Virus record (IMG/VR): IMGVR_UViG_3300049434_000042
Location: 1-64,000 of that record
Length of the DNA: 64,000 bases
Origin: a virus
Direction: 5' to 3' (one strand)
Positions 45,522 through 55,434 of this stretch are shown here, piece by piece. The notes beneath the pieces are model-generated. The model saw only the letters and a list, made by a program, of their open reading frames with translations. It did no database searches and was not told the DNA's origin. The position numbers and the translations under genes were made by a program. Positions within the stretch are counted from its first letter, which is position 1. Each line of letters begins with the position of its first letter.

Positions 45522-48500
45522 GGGCGCGGAGGTCGTCAATGTCTCTCCCCTGTTCGATGATCTTGCGGTACATACGGCGGAGTATCTCCCACTGCAGGCC
45601 CATCATTGAGCCGTGGTCGATGTGCGGGGCGGTGGGTTCGGCGGGGGTGTAGACGCGGACACCTTCGGGGAGGTCTTCGGCCATGGGCCCGTAGTGCCGT
45701 TGGATCGGGAGGCCGGGGTCTTCGACCTGCACGTCGATGACGTCGGTGACGGTCTTCCCGTCTTTGTCGAGGCGCTGGCGGCGTAGGGGTTTCGGCTTTG
45801 GTCGAGCGTCGTGGTCTCGGCGGTACTCCCAGCGTTTCGCCGGCGCTGCGTCGAGCACAGCGAGGACGTCTTCGTCGATGTCGGCGATGTTGGTTTTCGT
45901 GGCGATCCCGGATGACTGCGTGACGGTCGAGGCGGTGAAACCGACGTGCAGGCTCGTGTTGCCGGCGGCGACGGCGTAAAGCCAGTTCGACTGAAAGGCG
46001 AGGGCGGAGCCTTTCGCGGGGCACGCGAGGATGAAGGCGTTGTCGGCGTCGCGGAACATTTGGCCGAGGCCGACTGCCTGCGTCCCGCTGTCTGTGGTGA
46101 AGGCGAACTCGTGGACGGGTTGGTCTCGGAGGCCGTGGGCGACGAAGAGCAGCCGTGATCCGTTCATGCCGGCGGAGTACTGCCGGGCATATACCGCAGA
46201 TTCAGTAGATGAGAGCAGGTCGGCGGTCGAGTCGAACCATCCGAACGCTGCCTCGTAGTACCACATTCGGAGTACCGCTTCGCCACCTAGACCGGTGTAG
46301 CGGTCGCCCTTGATGTAGGTCAGGGAGTAGCCGGGTACTCCTCCTGGTATGTCGGAGGTGAATATCGACACGTACTTGCCGAGGGTGCCGTTCGCGGGGT
46401 AGAGCCGCATTTCGGCGGGGGCGGTGCCTCCGGGGTTGATTACCATCCGGGCGCCGGAGGCTGCGGTTTTGATCTCGCCGAGGATCGAGACGGCGCCGGC
46501 GTTGGTGACTTGGAAGGTTTTTGTGCCGGCGGCGTTCCATGCGTAGAGCTCGGCGGAGCTCATTCCGAAGCGGGCTCCGGTGGCTGCGGTGCGGATGTCG
46601 CCGGAGAGGGTGACGATCGCGGTCAGGGTTCCGGTTACGAGCTTGCCGACGTCGAGGTCGATGATCTGCGCGGAGCCGATCGACACGGCAGCGATGTCGG
46701 GGTTGAGGATCTGGCGGGGCATGGCCGACGCTTTGACCGATGCGCCGGAGCGGTTGCCGGAGGTGTCGACGGAGACGAACCGAACAAACTGTGTGACGCC
46801 GTACGCGCCTTTTGTGTAGCCGACGGCTGAGGCGCCGGTGATCGTGTCGTACAGGGTCGCGGTTGTGGGTGGGAAGTTGTCGACGGTGGAGACGTGGACC
46901 TCGACGCACTTAAAGTCGGCGGGCATCGTTTCGCCGAGCGATCCTAGGCCGTTCCACTCGATCCGAATGCTGCCGATAAACGCGGTCAGGAGCGGTGTGC
47001 TCGGGATGGGTGGCGCGTTGGTGTCGTTGGCTGTGGTGTGTAGGACCGCGGTCGACCAGCCGGAGAAGTTGCCGGCGACGTCGGTTGCACCGATGCGGAT
47101 CTCGATCTGCACGCCGGGCCGGACGGCGGAGAACGAGGTGTGTAGTTCACCGGTGGTGGCGGCCATTGTCCACGCGAGGAACGGGTTGGTCGGTGCCATG
47201 CCCGCGGCGGTGTAGCGCCAGAAAACGGTATAGGTGCCTAGGTCGGTGAGGGCGGTGCCGTCCTGGTTTAGGAGGATCGCGTCCCATGTGACAGTGACCG
47301 CGGCGAGGGTGACGTTCTCGGTCGTGGTGTAGGCGATCGAGGTCACTGATAGGCCGGTGGGAGGGCTTGGAGGTACCCCGTCGATCAAGCTGTCCGGTAT
47401 TTGACGGGCGTTTGACGTGCCGGTGATGGTGGTGCCGCCGGCGATGCCTTCGAGGCGGTGCGCGAGGCGGTCTTCGCGGTCGGCGATGAGGTCGTTTAGG
47501 GCGACGGTGGCGGTGAGCTCTCCGTTCGCGTCACCGGCGAGTGTCCACGCTTTGACGCGGAGGCGTTCGAGGCCGACGCCGAGCTCGGACCACGACCAGT
47601 CGTGAATATCGAAGTCGTCGATCGGGAAGGGTCCGTCGCCGGGGGCGATGCCGTGGGTTTTCTCCATTTGCCCGGAGACGGCGCCGGTGAGGTAGTACTG
47701 CCCGTAGGCGGTGAGGGTGTCGGGGTCTCGTATGGAGCCTTGTGAGACGGAGCCTTCGATTCGGCGGCCGCGGCGGGTGAGTGCGGCGGCGTCTTCTATC
47801 CACTGGTAGAGACCGTCGGCTCCGACGACGAGCGCGGCCGTGACGGATCCGCGGGTTGAGTGTTTACGGGGGGAGTCTTTGAGGGTTTGGCCTTCGCGGA
47901 AGACCAGCGGGGGCAGGGTGAGGGTGCGGTCAACGCCGAGTGTGTCGATTTCGTAGAGGCGGAGGTCGTTTCCGATGACGCGGAACTCGCCGAGGCCGGC
48001 TTGCACGAGGGCCTGTAGCACTTTGAGGTAGTCGGTGCCGGGGGTGAGTTTCAGTGTGATGATTTGTGACCATGCGACGCCGTTGGAGTCGTGGGTTCCG
48101 GTGAAGGTGGCGAAGGTCATGTCGGTTAGCGCGCCGCGGAGCTGAGCTTCGACCATGAGCGTCGAGACGATCGTGCCCATTGTGCAGGAGTAGTAGTGGC
48201 CGTCTTGCTCGATCGTTGAGTCGCCGTCGGCGGCTGCCATACCGGATTTGGGTTTGACGAGGGCCTCGGCGAGTCGGCCGGTTGCGAGGGTGCCGGTGTA
48301 TGTCCAGACGGCAGCTTCGGCGATGTCGTCGCCTTGGGCTTCGGAGAGGATCGAGCGGAGCTCGTGGCGGGTGGTGCCGTCGATGGCGACTTCGATGCGG
48401 ACGTCGCGGTCGAGTGTGACGCCTTCGTGCAGGGTCGCCCAGTTGATCCCGGTCGTCGGGTAGTGCAGTTGCAGCGCGCCGGCGTCGTTGGCTACGGGGG

Positions 48501-48582
48501 CGATGTCCCACGATTCGTAGTCGGGGAGTGGGCACCGGCGGGTGCCGTCAGTGTTGAGGATCCAAAACTCGACGAGCTCCAT
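45508..48582 (-). CDS. Large minor tail protein with FN3-like domains and S74 chaperone end
   Basis: 1024 residues. The first 380 (ELVEFWILNTDGTRRCPLPD onward) look like the baseplate-type proteins encoded after Dit in siphoviruses. Fibronectin-III-like segments lie at about 395-480 and 490-600 (GVPPSPPTGLSVTSIAYTTT). A beta-rich stalk follows. The C-terminal 135 residues are an S74 intramolecular chaperone: S-x4-K-x-N-I with Ser about 891 and Lys about 896 (SSGIATKTNI), then the Met/Leu-rich coiled coil (MGLQWEILRRMYRKIIEQGR). Such modules fold the trimer and then cut themselves off. A likely host-contact tail-tip protein. Confidence 0.85.
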   Translation of the reverse strand: MELVEFWILNTDGTRRCPLPDYESWDIAPVANDAGALQLHYPTTGINWATLHEGVTLDRDVRIEVAIDGTTRHELRSILSEAQGDDIAEAAVWTYTGTLATGRLAEALVKPKSGMAAADGDSTIEQDGHYYSCTMGTIVSTLMVEAQLRGALTDMTFATFTGTHDSNGVAWSQIITLKLTPGTDYLKVLQALVQAGLGEFRVIGNDLRLYEIDTLGVDRTLTLPPLVFREGQTLKDSPRKHSTRGSVTAALVVGADGLYQWIEDAAALTRRGRRIEGSVSQGSIRDPDTLTAYGQYYLTGAVSGQMEKTHGIAPGDGPFPIDDFDIHDWSWSELGVGLERLRVKAWTLAGDANGELTATVALNDLIADREDRLAHRLEGIAGGTTITGTSNARQIPDSLIDGVPPSPPTGLSVTSIAYTTTENVTLAAVTVTWDAILLNQDGTALTDLGTYTVFWRYTAAGMAPTNPFLAWTMAATTGELHTSFSAVRPGVQIEIRIGATDVAGNFSGWSTAVLHTTANDTNAPPIPSTPLLTAFIGSIRIEWNGLGSLGETMPADFKCVEVHVSTVDNFPPTTATLYDTITGASAVGYTKGAYGVTQFVRFVSVDTSGNRSGASVKASAMPRQILNPDIAAVSIGSAQIIDLDVGKLVTGTLTAIVTLSGDIRTAATGARFGMSSAELYAWNAAGTKTFQVTNAGAVSILGEIKTAASGARMVINPGGTAPAEMRLYPANGTLGKYVSIFTSDIPGGVPGYSLTYIKGDRYTGLGGEAVLRMWYYEAAFGWFDSTADLLSSTESAVYARQYSAGMNGSRLLFVAHGLRDQPVHEFAFTTDSGTQAVGLGQMFRDADNAFILACPAKGSALAFQSNWLYAVAAGNTSLHVGFTASTVTQSSGIATKTNIADIDEDVLAVLDAAPAKRWEYRRDHDARPKPKPLRRQRLDKDGKTVTDVIDVQVEDPGLPIQRHYGPMAEDLPEGVRVYTPAEPTAPHIDHGSMMGLQWEILRRMYRKIIEQGRDIDDLRARVKS

Positions 48583-48585
48583 GGG

Positions 48586-49404
48586 TCACGCTCCGGCGTA
48601 TTTGCGGCAGCCGGTGAGGCGCACGCTGCCGGTGGCGCCGGCGGTTTGGCTGAATGTGCAGCGCGGCGTTGGGTCGCCGGGTTCGAGGACGAACCACCTC
48701 GGGTCGCCTCCGTGGTCGAGGCCGGTGCCGGGTTGATAGCTGACGGTGAGGCCTCCGCCGGTGGTGATGGCCCATGTCCCGCAGTTGATCGACACCCATT
48801 GCGCGCCGGTGAGGACGGCGTTGTACGCGACGTAGATGCCGCTTGGACTGGTGAGCCGGGGGTTGGTGCAGGCGCCGTCAAAGCGGACGGTGAGGTCGGA
48901 CATGCGGGCGGTGGCGCCCTCGAAAGCGGCGACGTCCCAAACCCCCGTGCCGGTTTTGCTGGCGGTTAGCGGGTCGACGTCTTCCCAGTAGGCCGCGGCG
49001 CAGATGAGGCTGACGGAGAACGTGGCGCGGGTGCCGCCGGCTTGTGAGGTTGGGTCGATGACGTCGAGTACTTGCCCGGTGATGGTGCGGTGGGTGCCGT
49101 CGGGTGCCTCGTCGACGAGGGTCACGGTGTCGGCGGTGAAAAGCCGACGGAGGCGGTCGAGGTTGTCGAGGCAGAGCTCGCGCGGGGTGCCGTAGGCGGG
49201 GATTTCGCCGTCTTCGTTGGCTCCGACTACCCACATGGGGAGGATTACGGTGTTGCCGGCGTGGCGTTTCCCGGGGGTAAAGATGGCTCCGTCGCGGCCG
49301 GGGACGTCGAGGTTTTTGCCCTTGCGTGGTGGTGTGGTCATGCGCCCAGTTCGGCTGGCCACGTTGTAGGCGAGGGTGTCAAGGTTCACGCCGTTGGCGA
49401 TCAC
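48586..49404 (-). CDS. Distal tail (Dit-like) protein
   Basis: 272 residues from GTG 49404, overlapping the tape-measure stop (GTGA). ANGVNLDTLAYNVASRTGRM at the start and PGRDGAIFTPGKR match the N-terminal core of siphovirus distal tail proteins, and the order tape measure, Dit, tail-tip protein is standard. The second half is a beta-rich galectin-like part. It forms the hub that joins the tail tube to the tip. Confidence 0.8.
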   Translation of the reverse strand: MIANGVNLDTLAYNVASRTGRMTTPPRKGKNLDVPGRDGAIFTPGKRHAGNTVILPMWVVGANEDGEIPAYGTPRELCLDNLDRLRRLFTADTVTLVDEAPDGTHRTITGQVLDVIDPTSQAGGTRATFSVSLICAAAYWEDVDPLTASKTGTGVWDVAAFEGATARMSDLTVRFDGACTNPRLTSPSGIYVAYNAVLTGAQWVSINCGTWAITTGGGLTVSYQPGTGLDHGGDPRWFVLEPGDPTPRCTFSQTAGATGSVRLTGCRKYAGA

Positions 49405-52400
49405 GAGAACGCTCCCATCAGTTGCAGCGATCGCATGCGCCGGCCGACGGAGTCGCTCGCGGGCTCGGCGACGGGGTTGTAGACGTTCGTGACGTTCGTG
49501 ATGGTCTTGCTGCTCTGGTCGGTGTTGCCGAGGCTGGCCGGGCCGGTACCGGTGCCGGTGAGCATTTCGCGGAGCCCGGCGAGTTGGGAGATGTCGGGGA
49601 GGCCGATCGCGGAGTCCTGCAGCAGGCGGGTCTGCGCGGGGTCGATGATTTGGGCGGTGGCGCGGAGGCTGCCGAACGTGATCGCTTTGAGGAACGGCAA
49701 GAATCGGGCGGTGGCGTCTTTGGGTACTACCCACTCGCCGGCGGTGGCGCGGATGATTTGGTTGTCGCCGTCACCGGATCCGCCGACCATGCCGCCGGTA
49801 GCAAACCCGGGGATGTAGCTGGTCACGCTGGAGATCGCAGCGCTGGCCTTCGCGCGCAGCGAGTCGATCGCTGTGTTGAGGCGGTCGATCTGGCGTTGGA
49901 TCCATGAGACGACGCCGTCGATGGTGCGTTGGATCCCTCCCCAGATGTCGGCGACTTTCTGCCCTGCCCGGTCCCAGGCGCCGGCGAAGTCGGTACCGAG
50001 TACCCCGTCAACCATGCCGAGGATGTCTCGGATCGCGTTCGCTTTGTCGTTGGTATTGCCGGTGATGATGTCCCAGGCGTCACCGACGGTGCGCTTCGTG
50101 GTCTCGAAGGCGTCCCAGAAAGTCGACTTAATCTTCTCGCCGAGGTCTCGGGTTTTCGCGTCTAGCCCGTCGCTGAACTCTTGAGACTTTTGTGTTACGG
50201 CATCCCAGGCGCCGGAGACTTTGTCTTTGCACCAGTCCATGGCTGCGCCGAGCGCGCCCTTGACGAGCTCGAATCCGGCATAAATGGCGGCTCCGAGGTC
50301 AGGGGCACCGAATAGGCCACCTAGCCAACCCCACAGGGCCTGTGCCCCGTCCCATATCCAGCCAAAGAATGCGCCGATCCATTGTTTGACGGTGTCCCAG
50401 TGGGTGATGATTTCGTAGATGGCGAAGGCGACGGCCGCGATCGCGAGGATGACGAGGCCCACGGGGGTGAGCAGGGCGAGGAAGAGAAACGCGGCCGCTT
50501 CGAGGAGCGGGACGAGCAGGGTCAGGGCTGCGCCGATCGCACCAAACCAGCCGGCGACGAGGCCGAGGGCGGCGGCCGCGCCGGCGAGGGTCAGGACGAA
50601 GCCGATCACAGGGCCCAGGCCGGGTATGGACAGGATCCAAGCTAGTGCCGCGGCTATGCCGTTCAGGACGGCGAGGAAGCCGACGAGGGCCCCTCCTCCT
50701 AGCGCGGTGATGATGTCGGCGAGGTGGGTGGCCAGGGCGACGAGCTGCGGGCCGACGCCGGACTGCAGCTTCGTGATCAGGTTCTCGATCGCGGGGAGGA
50801 GCTCGGTGCGGATTTTCGCGATCAGTGGGGCGAGGTCTTCGTTTTGACCGATCCGCACGATGCTCAGGACTAGATCGTTGAATAGGCGACCTAGTTCTTT
50901 TACGGCGGGGACGATCGACATAAAGTAGTCGTGCAACTTCGTTTGACCGTCAACACTGCCAGTGAACTCGCGGAGCTTTCGTGTGGCTGCCTCGAAGCTG
51001 TTAAGGAGTATTTGCCCGGCGGGTTCGGCGGCTTTGCCGATGTTCCACAGTGAGACGAATAGGTTACCGAGGATTCGGAGGAGTTGCTCGATAACGTTTC
51101 CGGCTTTGTCGAAGAATGCACCCATTTCACCGGAGGTGCGTTTCGCTTCGAGGAATGCCTTAGCGGTCTCGGATCCCTTGAGGATTAGGTTGGTGAGTCG
51201 CTCGGCGAGTGGCAGCGCGGTTACCCATACGTTGCGCAGCGCGTCGGCCCAGTTGAGCGCAGCATCGCCGGCGGTGGTGATCATCCGGTTATTGCTGTCG
51301 AGGATGGTGGCGAAGTCGCGCGTCCAGGGCCCGGAGCTGACCATGTTCGCGCCCTTGATCGCGACGTCGCCGAGGCGGTCTGCGGTGTCGCCGAGCTTGG
51401 AGGCGAAGAGGTCGGTGAGGGGTAGCAGGGTGCGGATCGCGGTCTCGAACTTCGGCAGGGCCCGCTCTTGGATGGCGTCGCGGATCCGGTGCAGGGCGGG
51501 GACGACTTCGTTGTTCAGGAAGAGCGCGAAGCGTTGCGCTGCGGGTGAGGCTTTGTCGAAGGCGTCGGCTGCGCCGCCACCAGCGGTGTCCGCGGCGACG
51601 ACAGCGTCGCGGTAGGCCTGCGCTAGCTCCCTGCTGGCGTCGGTGACGGCGCGCTGAGCGTCGGCGTTGGCCCAGTCGGTCTGTTGGATGGTTTGGGAAA
51701 GCTGGATCTGTGCGTCTTCGATCGAGCGGGCGGCGTCTTTCCGGGCTTGGGTGAGGGCTGCCTCGGCGTCGCCGACGTTCTGTGTCGCGTCAGCTACCCG
51801 GGCGTGGGCGTCGATTACGGCTTGATCGCCTTCGATGCCGGTCTTCGCGGCTTGCTCGGCTTGCGTGGCGAGCTGCGCGTTGCGGTGCTGGACCTCGATC
51901 AGGGCTTCGTCGGCTTGCTTGACGGCGAGCTGTGCCTCTTGCAGGTCTAGACCGCTGCCGCCGGCGCGCTGTACGCGGATGAGCTCTTCGCGGGCCCGCT
52001 TTGTGCGGATGGTGGCCGCTTCCTCGTCGAGCATCCCGCCGTTGACGGCGTCTTGGAGGTCGATGAGGCGTTGTCGGGCTTCGTCGCGGGTGCGGTTGAG
52101 GTCGGCCTGCGCGGCGTCGGCGGCTTTGACGGCGTCGGTGTAGGAGCGTTCGGCGGAGGCCACTTGCTGCGCGGCCGCGCTGATGGCGTCGGCGAGGGAT
52201 CGTTCGGCGGCTTTGACTTGCTGGTCGCCGGTGATGGCGGTGCGGTTGCGTTGCTCGATCGCGCGTTCGACGGTGCGTTGCGCGGCCGCGATCCGGTCGG
52301 CGCTGGCCTGCGCGGCTTTCGCGGTGCTGGCTGCGCTACTTCCCCCTCCCCCTCCTCCGCTCTGGCGGGTTTGTAGCGCTTTGAGGGCTTTGCCTACCCC

Positions 52401-53243
52401 GGAGAGGGCGATCGCGGCGACTCCGACGCCTTGGGCTAGCGCGCCGGCCATGGCGAGGACACCGGCTAGGCCGGCGATGGCGGGTGCGGCCGCGGAGGCT
52501 ACGGAGAGGAGCCCGCCGGCGAGTGCGGCGACGGCACCGATGACGGGCCCGATGAGGGCGGCCGCGCCGGCGACGACTCCGACGATGGTGCCCAGCGTTT
52601 TGAGTTTCGAGGTGTCGACGTCGACTTTGATTTTCGGGCGTTTGCGGTCGACCTGATCGGCTTCGCGGGAGACCGCGGCCAGCTTCGCCCGGGCCGAGGC
52701 GGTGTCGGCGTCGACGTTGAGCTTCGCGTCACGCAGCCCGGCGATGGTCGCTTTGAGCCGCTCGATTTTCGCTTCGGCCCGGATGATGTTCGCGTCGACT
52801 TCGGCGCTCGTAGGTTGGGTGCGGAGCTGGGAGAGCTCGCCCTCGACGGCGTGGAGCTCGGCGCGGGCCCGGGCTGCGTCGGCGTCGATCTGCAGCTTCG
52901 TGATGCGGAAGCCGGCCAGGTCGGTTTTGAGTTGCCGGATCTCGGTCTTCGCGCGGGTGGCGTCGACGTCGAGGGTGCTCTTGACCTTGATTTTTGAGAG
53001 CTCGCGGACGGATCCGAGGAGGCTCTTGACGTCCTTATCGGCGGCTTTGGAGCTGTCCCCTACTCCGCGGAGGCTCTTCGACGTGTCGTTGGATTGCTTC
53101 TCGACGTTGCCGAGCTCGGTGTCGGTGTCGTGGGCTGCGGAGCGGGTCTCTTTCAGGGCGTCGGCGGATCGTTTCGCTTCGCGGCGGAGGTTCGCGAAGT
53201 CGGCGATCGCCCGGAAGATCGCTTCGCCGGCGTTAGCTGCCAC
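49401..53243 (-). CDS. Tail tape measure protein
   Basis: 1280 residues. The long helical N-terminal half has coiled coils (e.g. FANLRREAKRSADALKETRS). Hydrophobic segments lie at about 205-275 and 865-960 (LAWILSILGLGPVIGFV-like). The C-terminal quarter contains the Trp-rich helices usual in tape measures (WNGAQALWGWLGGLFG-like), the family's typical make-up. It sets tail length and enters the host membrane. Length predicts a tail of roughly 190 nm at about 0.15 nm per residue (general rule, not measured). Preceded by the frameshifted chaperone pair, as expected. Confidence 0.95.
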   Translation of the reverse strand: MAANAGEAIFRAIADFANLRREAKRSADALKETRSAAHDTDTELGNVEKQSNDTSKSLRGVGDSSKAADKDVKSLLGSVRELSKIKVKSTLDVDATRAKTEIRQLKTDLAGFRITKLQIDADAARARAELHAVEGELSQLRTQPTSAEVDANIIRAEAKIERLKATIAGLRDAKLNVDADTASARAKLAAVSREADQVDRKRPKIKVDVDTSKLKTLGTIVGVVAGAAALIGPVIGAVAALAGGLLSVASAAAPAIAGLAGVLAMAGALAQGVGVAAIALSGVGKALKALQTRQSGGGGGGSSAASTAKAAQASADRIAAAQRTVERAIEQRNRTAITGDQQVKAAERSLADAISAAAQQVASAERSYTDAVKAADAAQADLNRTRDEARQRLIDLQDAVNGGMLDEEAATIRTKRAREELIRVQRAGGSGLDLQEAQLAVKQADEALIEVQHRNAQLATQAEQAAKTGIEGDQAVIDAHARVADATQNVGDAEAALTQARKDAARSIEDAQIQLSQTIQQTDWANADAQRAVTDASRELAQAYRDAVVAADTAGGGAADAFDKASPAAQRFALFLNNEVVPALHRIRDAIQERALPKFETAIRTLLPLTDLFASKLGDTADRLGDVAIKGANMVSSGPWTRDFATILDSNNRMITTAGDAALNWADALRNVWVTALPLAERLTNLILKGSETAKAFLEAKRTSGEMGAFFDKAGNVIEQLLRILGNLFVSLWNIGKAAEPAGQILLNSFEAATRKLREFTGSVDGQTKLHDYFMSIVPAVKELGRLFNDLVLSIVRIGQNEDLAPLIAKIRTELLPAIENLITKLQSGVGPQLVALATHLADIITALGGGALVGFLAVLNGIAAALAWILSIPGLGPVIGFVLTLAGAAAALGLVAGWFGAIGAALTLLVPLLEAAAFLFLALLTPVGLVILAIAAVAFAIYEIITHWDTVKQWIGAFFGWIWDGAQALWGWLGGLFGAPDLGAAIYAGFELVKGALGAAMDWCKDKVSGAWDAVTQKSQEFSDGLDAKTRDLGEKIKSTFWDAFETTKRTVGDAWDIITGNTNDKANAIRDILGMVDGVLGTDFAGAWDRAGQKVADIWGGIQRTIDGVVSWIQRQIDRLNTAIDSLRAKASAAISSVTSYIPGFATGGMVGGSGDGDNQIIRATAGEWVVPKDATARFLPFLKAITFGSLRATAQIIDPAQTRLLQDSAIGLPDISQLAGLREMLTGTGTGPASLGNTDQSSKTITNVTNVYNPVAEPASDSVGRRMRSLQLMGAFS

Positions 53244-53246
53244 TGG

Positions 53247-54190
53247 TCAGCCTCGGATGCGTGTCCGGGAGGAGACGGGCATGAGGGCAGCGACTTGCGC
53301 CATGGTGGGGAGCTCGCGTTTGCGTTCGGATTTGGGCAGGAAGTGGACCTCGGCGGCCGCGGCCGCGGGCTGGCCTTTTTTTGCGTGCCCTGATGAGGCC
53401 CACATGCTCTGCACGAGGTAGCGGGTTTGTAGCTCTAGGCCGCGTAGGTGGGTGCGGTGGTCTTCCCGCTGCCGGGCGAGGACGACGTCGCGGATTTGCC
53501 TGACTCGGCGGAGCGGCAGGTCGAGGATCTGCTCGTCGGTCCACCCGTACTCCCTGCTAATCAGGTCGAACGTGCGCGCCCACGGCCGACGGGCCCAGTC
53601 GGCGGCTACTTCGGAGGAGTCCCCTTCCGGGTGAGTACCTGTGCGAAGCCGAAGAGCTGCCGTGCTTTTCCCACCAGTGCGGCGAGGTCGTCTTTTTCTT
53701 GTGCGACGACGGCGCCGAGGATGTCCATCGTGACGTCGATCGGGGGGTTGCCCATGAGCTCGCCGAGGGCTTGTTTATCGCTCTTGTTTCGGGGTTCGAC
53801 GAGGGCGGCGAGGAGGTCGAGGAGCTCGTCGGGTGCGTCGGGGATGGCGGTGATGAGCAGCGCGAGGACGGTTTGGGTCAGTTCCTCTTTGTCGGCGGAG
53901 AGGTCGACGGATGCGATGCCGGCTCCCATTCCGACGGTGAGGACGCGGATCGCGAGGAGGAGCTCGCGGGTTTGGAGTCGGCGGATGCGGACGGGCATCC
54001 CGGCGATGTCGATCAGTGCGGGGTCGGGCATGATCACCGCGAGGTCAGGGTCAGCGGTCGCTGATGTAGCGGGAGGAGCCGCTGACCCTGCCTCGTTTAC
54101 TGCGGCGGTGTTTTCTGGTGAGCCGGGGACCGCTGCCACGGTGCGTGGCTTGCGGGTGGTGCCTACCTTGCGGGGAACTGTGGCGGTCAT
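53247..54190 (-). CDS. Tail assembly chaperone GT, made by -1 frameshift
   Basis: The downstream frame (to 53247) has no start of its own and encodes about 125 residues including ARTFDLISREYGWTDEQILD, LPLRRVRQIRDVV and KSERKRELPTMAQVAALMPV. It continues the upstream G frame if the ribosome slips back one base at the GGGG run (53621-53624) just before the G stop. The G-T arrangement before the tape-measure gene is conserved in siphoviruses, with GT present as a minor product. The slip site lacks a full canonical heptamer. Confidence 0.75.
53606..54190 (-). CDS. Tail assembly chaperone G
   Basis: 194 residues. A disordered Ala/Pro-rich start, then the helical core (RRLQTRELLLAIRVLTVGMG, LTQTVLALLITAIPDAPDEL, LLDLLAALVEPRNKSDKQAL) typical of tail chaperones. 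It coats the tape measure during assembly. It ends with TPPK and TAG just after the frameshift site. ATG 54190 is preceded by TAGGAGAG. Confidence 0.8.
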   Translation of the reverse strand: MTATVPRKVGTTRKPRTVAAVPGSPENTAAVNEAGSAAPPATSATADPDLAVIMPDPALIDIAGMPVRIRRLQTRELLLAIRVLTVGMGAGIASVDLSADKEELTQTVLALLITAIPDAPDELLDLLAALVEPRNKSDKQALGELMGNPPIDVTMDILGAVVAQEKDDLAALVGKARQLFGFAQVLTRKGTPPK

Positions 54191-54243
54191 GCCGCTCTCC
54201 TAGATTGTCGTGGGCTCGATCCTGGTGGCGGATCTATAACCCG

Positions 54244-55152
54244 TCAGGCAGCCGGCCGTGAGAGCAGGACGCCGACGCGTTTGCGGTTCGGGTTATCGGC
54301 CCACGGTGCACCGGTCTCGTCGCGGTCGGTGAGCAGCGCGCGGCCGTGGTAGTTGACCTTGAGGCCGTCTTTGTACTTCGGGCCGTCGAAGGTGATCGGT
54401 GCAAATTGGACCTTCGCGAGACCAAAGACGAACTCGCGGACGTTGCCGACGGAGTCTTTCGACGGGACGACGATGATCATTGGTCGGGGCGGTGTGTTGA
54501 ACGAGGCCTCGGTCCATAGCGGCATGGAGTACGTGGTCTCGGCGAGGCCTCCGGTGCCGGGTGTGGTCGTGGCTACGGCCACGGTCCCGCCGGTCAGGCC
54601 GGCGTTGTTAACGACGAGGACGGGGACGTTGCCGCGGTTGAGGTCGAAGGTCACGACCACGGGGGTTGTGTTGATCGGCCCGCCGGTGACGGTGATGTCG
54701 GCGGGGTCGAGGTTGGCCAGTCCACCTAGCGCGGTGCGGATCTGCGCTGCGCTGGCGTTCCATGGGATACCGGCTGCGGTCTCACCGTCGAAGGTCAGGG
54801 TAAAGGCGCCGGCGGTGACGGGGCCGGTTGCGGTGAGGGTCTGTACCTCGGAGGTGCCGCCGGCTTCGGTGACCGCTTCGCCGGTCAGGTTCGCTACCAG
54901 CGGGAATGAGAGGTAGCCGGCTTGGACGGAGACGTTCGCGCCCTTGAGCCAGTTCCACACGGAGAGCTCGACGTCGTCGCCTTCGTTAACGTATGAGTCG
55001 GTGTCGGGGTCGAGGCTGGCATCGTTAACGCCGTAGATGTCCCAGCCGTCGAGGTCGGTGCGGACGAGGGCTTCCTCGAAGGTTTCGGAGCCGTCGAGGA
55101 TCTGCGCGTGGGAGATCGAGAAACCTTCGAGGATCTGAGTAGGTGCGGTCAT
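54244..55152 (-). CDS. Major tail (tube) protein with inserted Ig-like domain
   Basis: 302 residues. The start FSISHAQILDGSETFEEALV and the end FVFGLAKVQFAPITFDGPKY are the flanks of an actinophage tail-tube protein. In between, residues about 100-195 form an Ig-like insertion (EVQTLTATGPVTAGAFTLTF, then IPWNASAAQIRTALGGL and ADITVTGGPI). The same insertion occurs in the decoration protein at 58614. Ig-like insertions are displayed on virion surfaces and thought to bind cells or glycans. Confidence 0.85.
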   Translation of the reverse strand: MTAPTQILEGFSISHAQILDGSETFEEALVRTDLDGWDIYGVNDASLDPDTDSYVNEGDDVELSVWNWLKGANVSVQAGYLSFPLVANLTGEAVTEAGGTSEVQTLTATGPVTAGAFTLTFDGETAAGIPWNASAAQIRTALGGLANLDPADITVTGGPINTTPVVVTFDLNRGNVPVLVVNNAGLTGGTVAVATTTPGTGGLAETTYSMPLWTEASFNTPPRPMIIVVPSKDSVGNVREFVFGLAKVQFAPITFDGPKYKDGLKVNYHGRALLTDRDETGAPWADNPNRKRVGVLLSRPAA

Positions 55153-55227
55153 GCGGGCCTCCTGCCGGGGCGTAACGACGCTGTCGTCTAGCCGGGGAGT
55201 GTGGCCGTCCGGGGGTCGGTAGATCTA

Positions 55228-55434
55228 TTAGCCGCGGCGTTGCCGGCGGTTCGGGTCATACGGTGCTGACTCGACGAGGTCGCCGGCGAGGTCGTACCGG
55301 TGGAGCTGCCTGCAGTCGCGGCAGGCGACCTCGATCAGGTTCGAGTTGCGGTCGATGACGACGTCAGGGTCACGGTGTAGGCGCATGAATAGCCGGGAGC
55401 GGTTGATCGGGCACCGGACGTCGACGGTGGTCAC
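55228..55434 (-). CDS. Com-like zinc protein (68 aa)
   Basis: GTG 55434 overlaps the previous stop (GTGA). VDVRCPINRSRLF and EVACRDCRQLHRYDL place cysteines as in Mu Com-like zinc proteins that regulate translation. Located after the head-tail genes and before the major tail gene. The regulatory role is a guess from the pattern. Confidence 0.6.
   Translation of the reverse strand: MTTVDVRCPINRSRLFMRLHRDPDVVIDRNSNLIEVACRDCRQLHRYDLAGDLVESAPYDPNRRQRRG

Noticed and set aside
52300-52800. Long antisense frames opposite the tape-measure gene and other large genes
   Set aside because: Rich in Arg/Ser/Pro with no domain, and explained by high-GC codon bias on the opposite strand.
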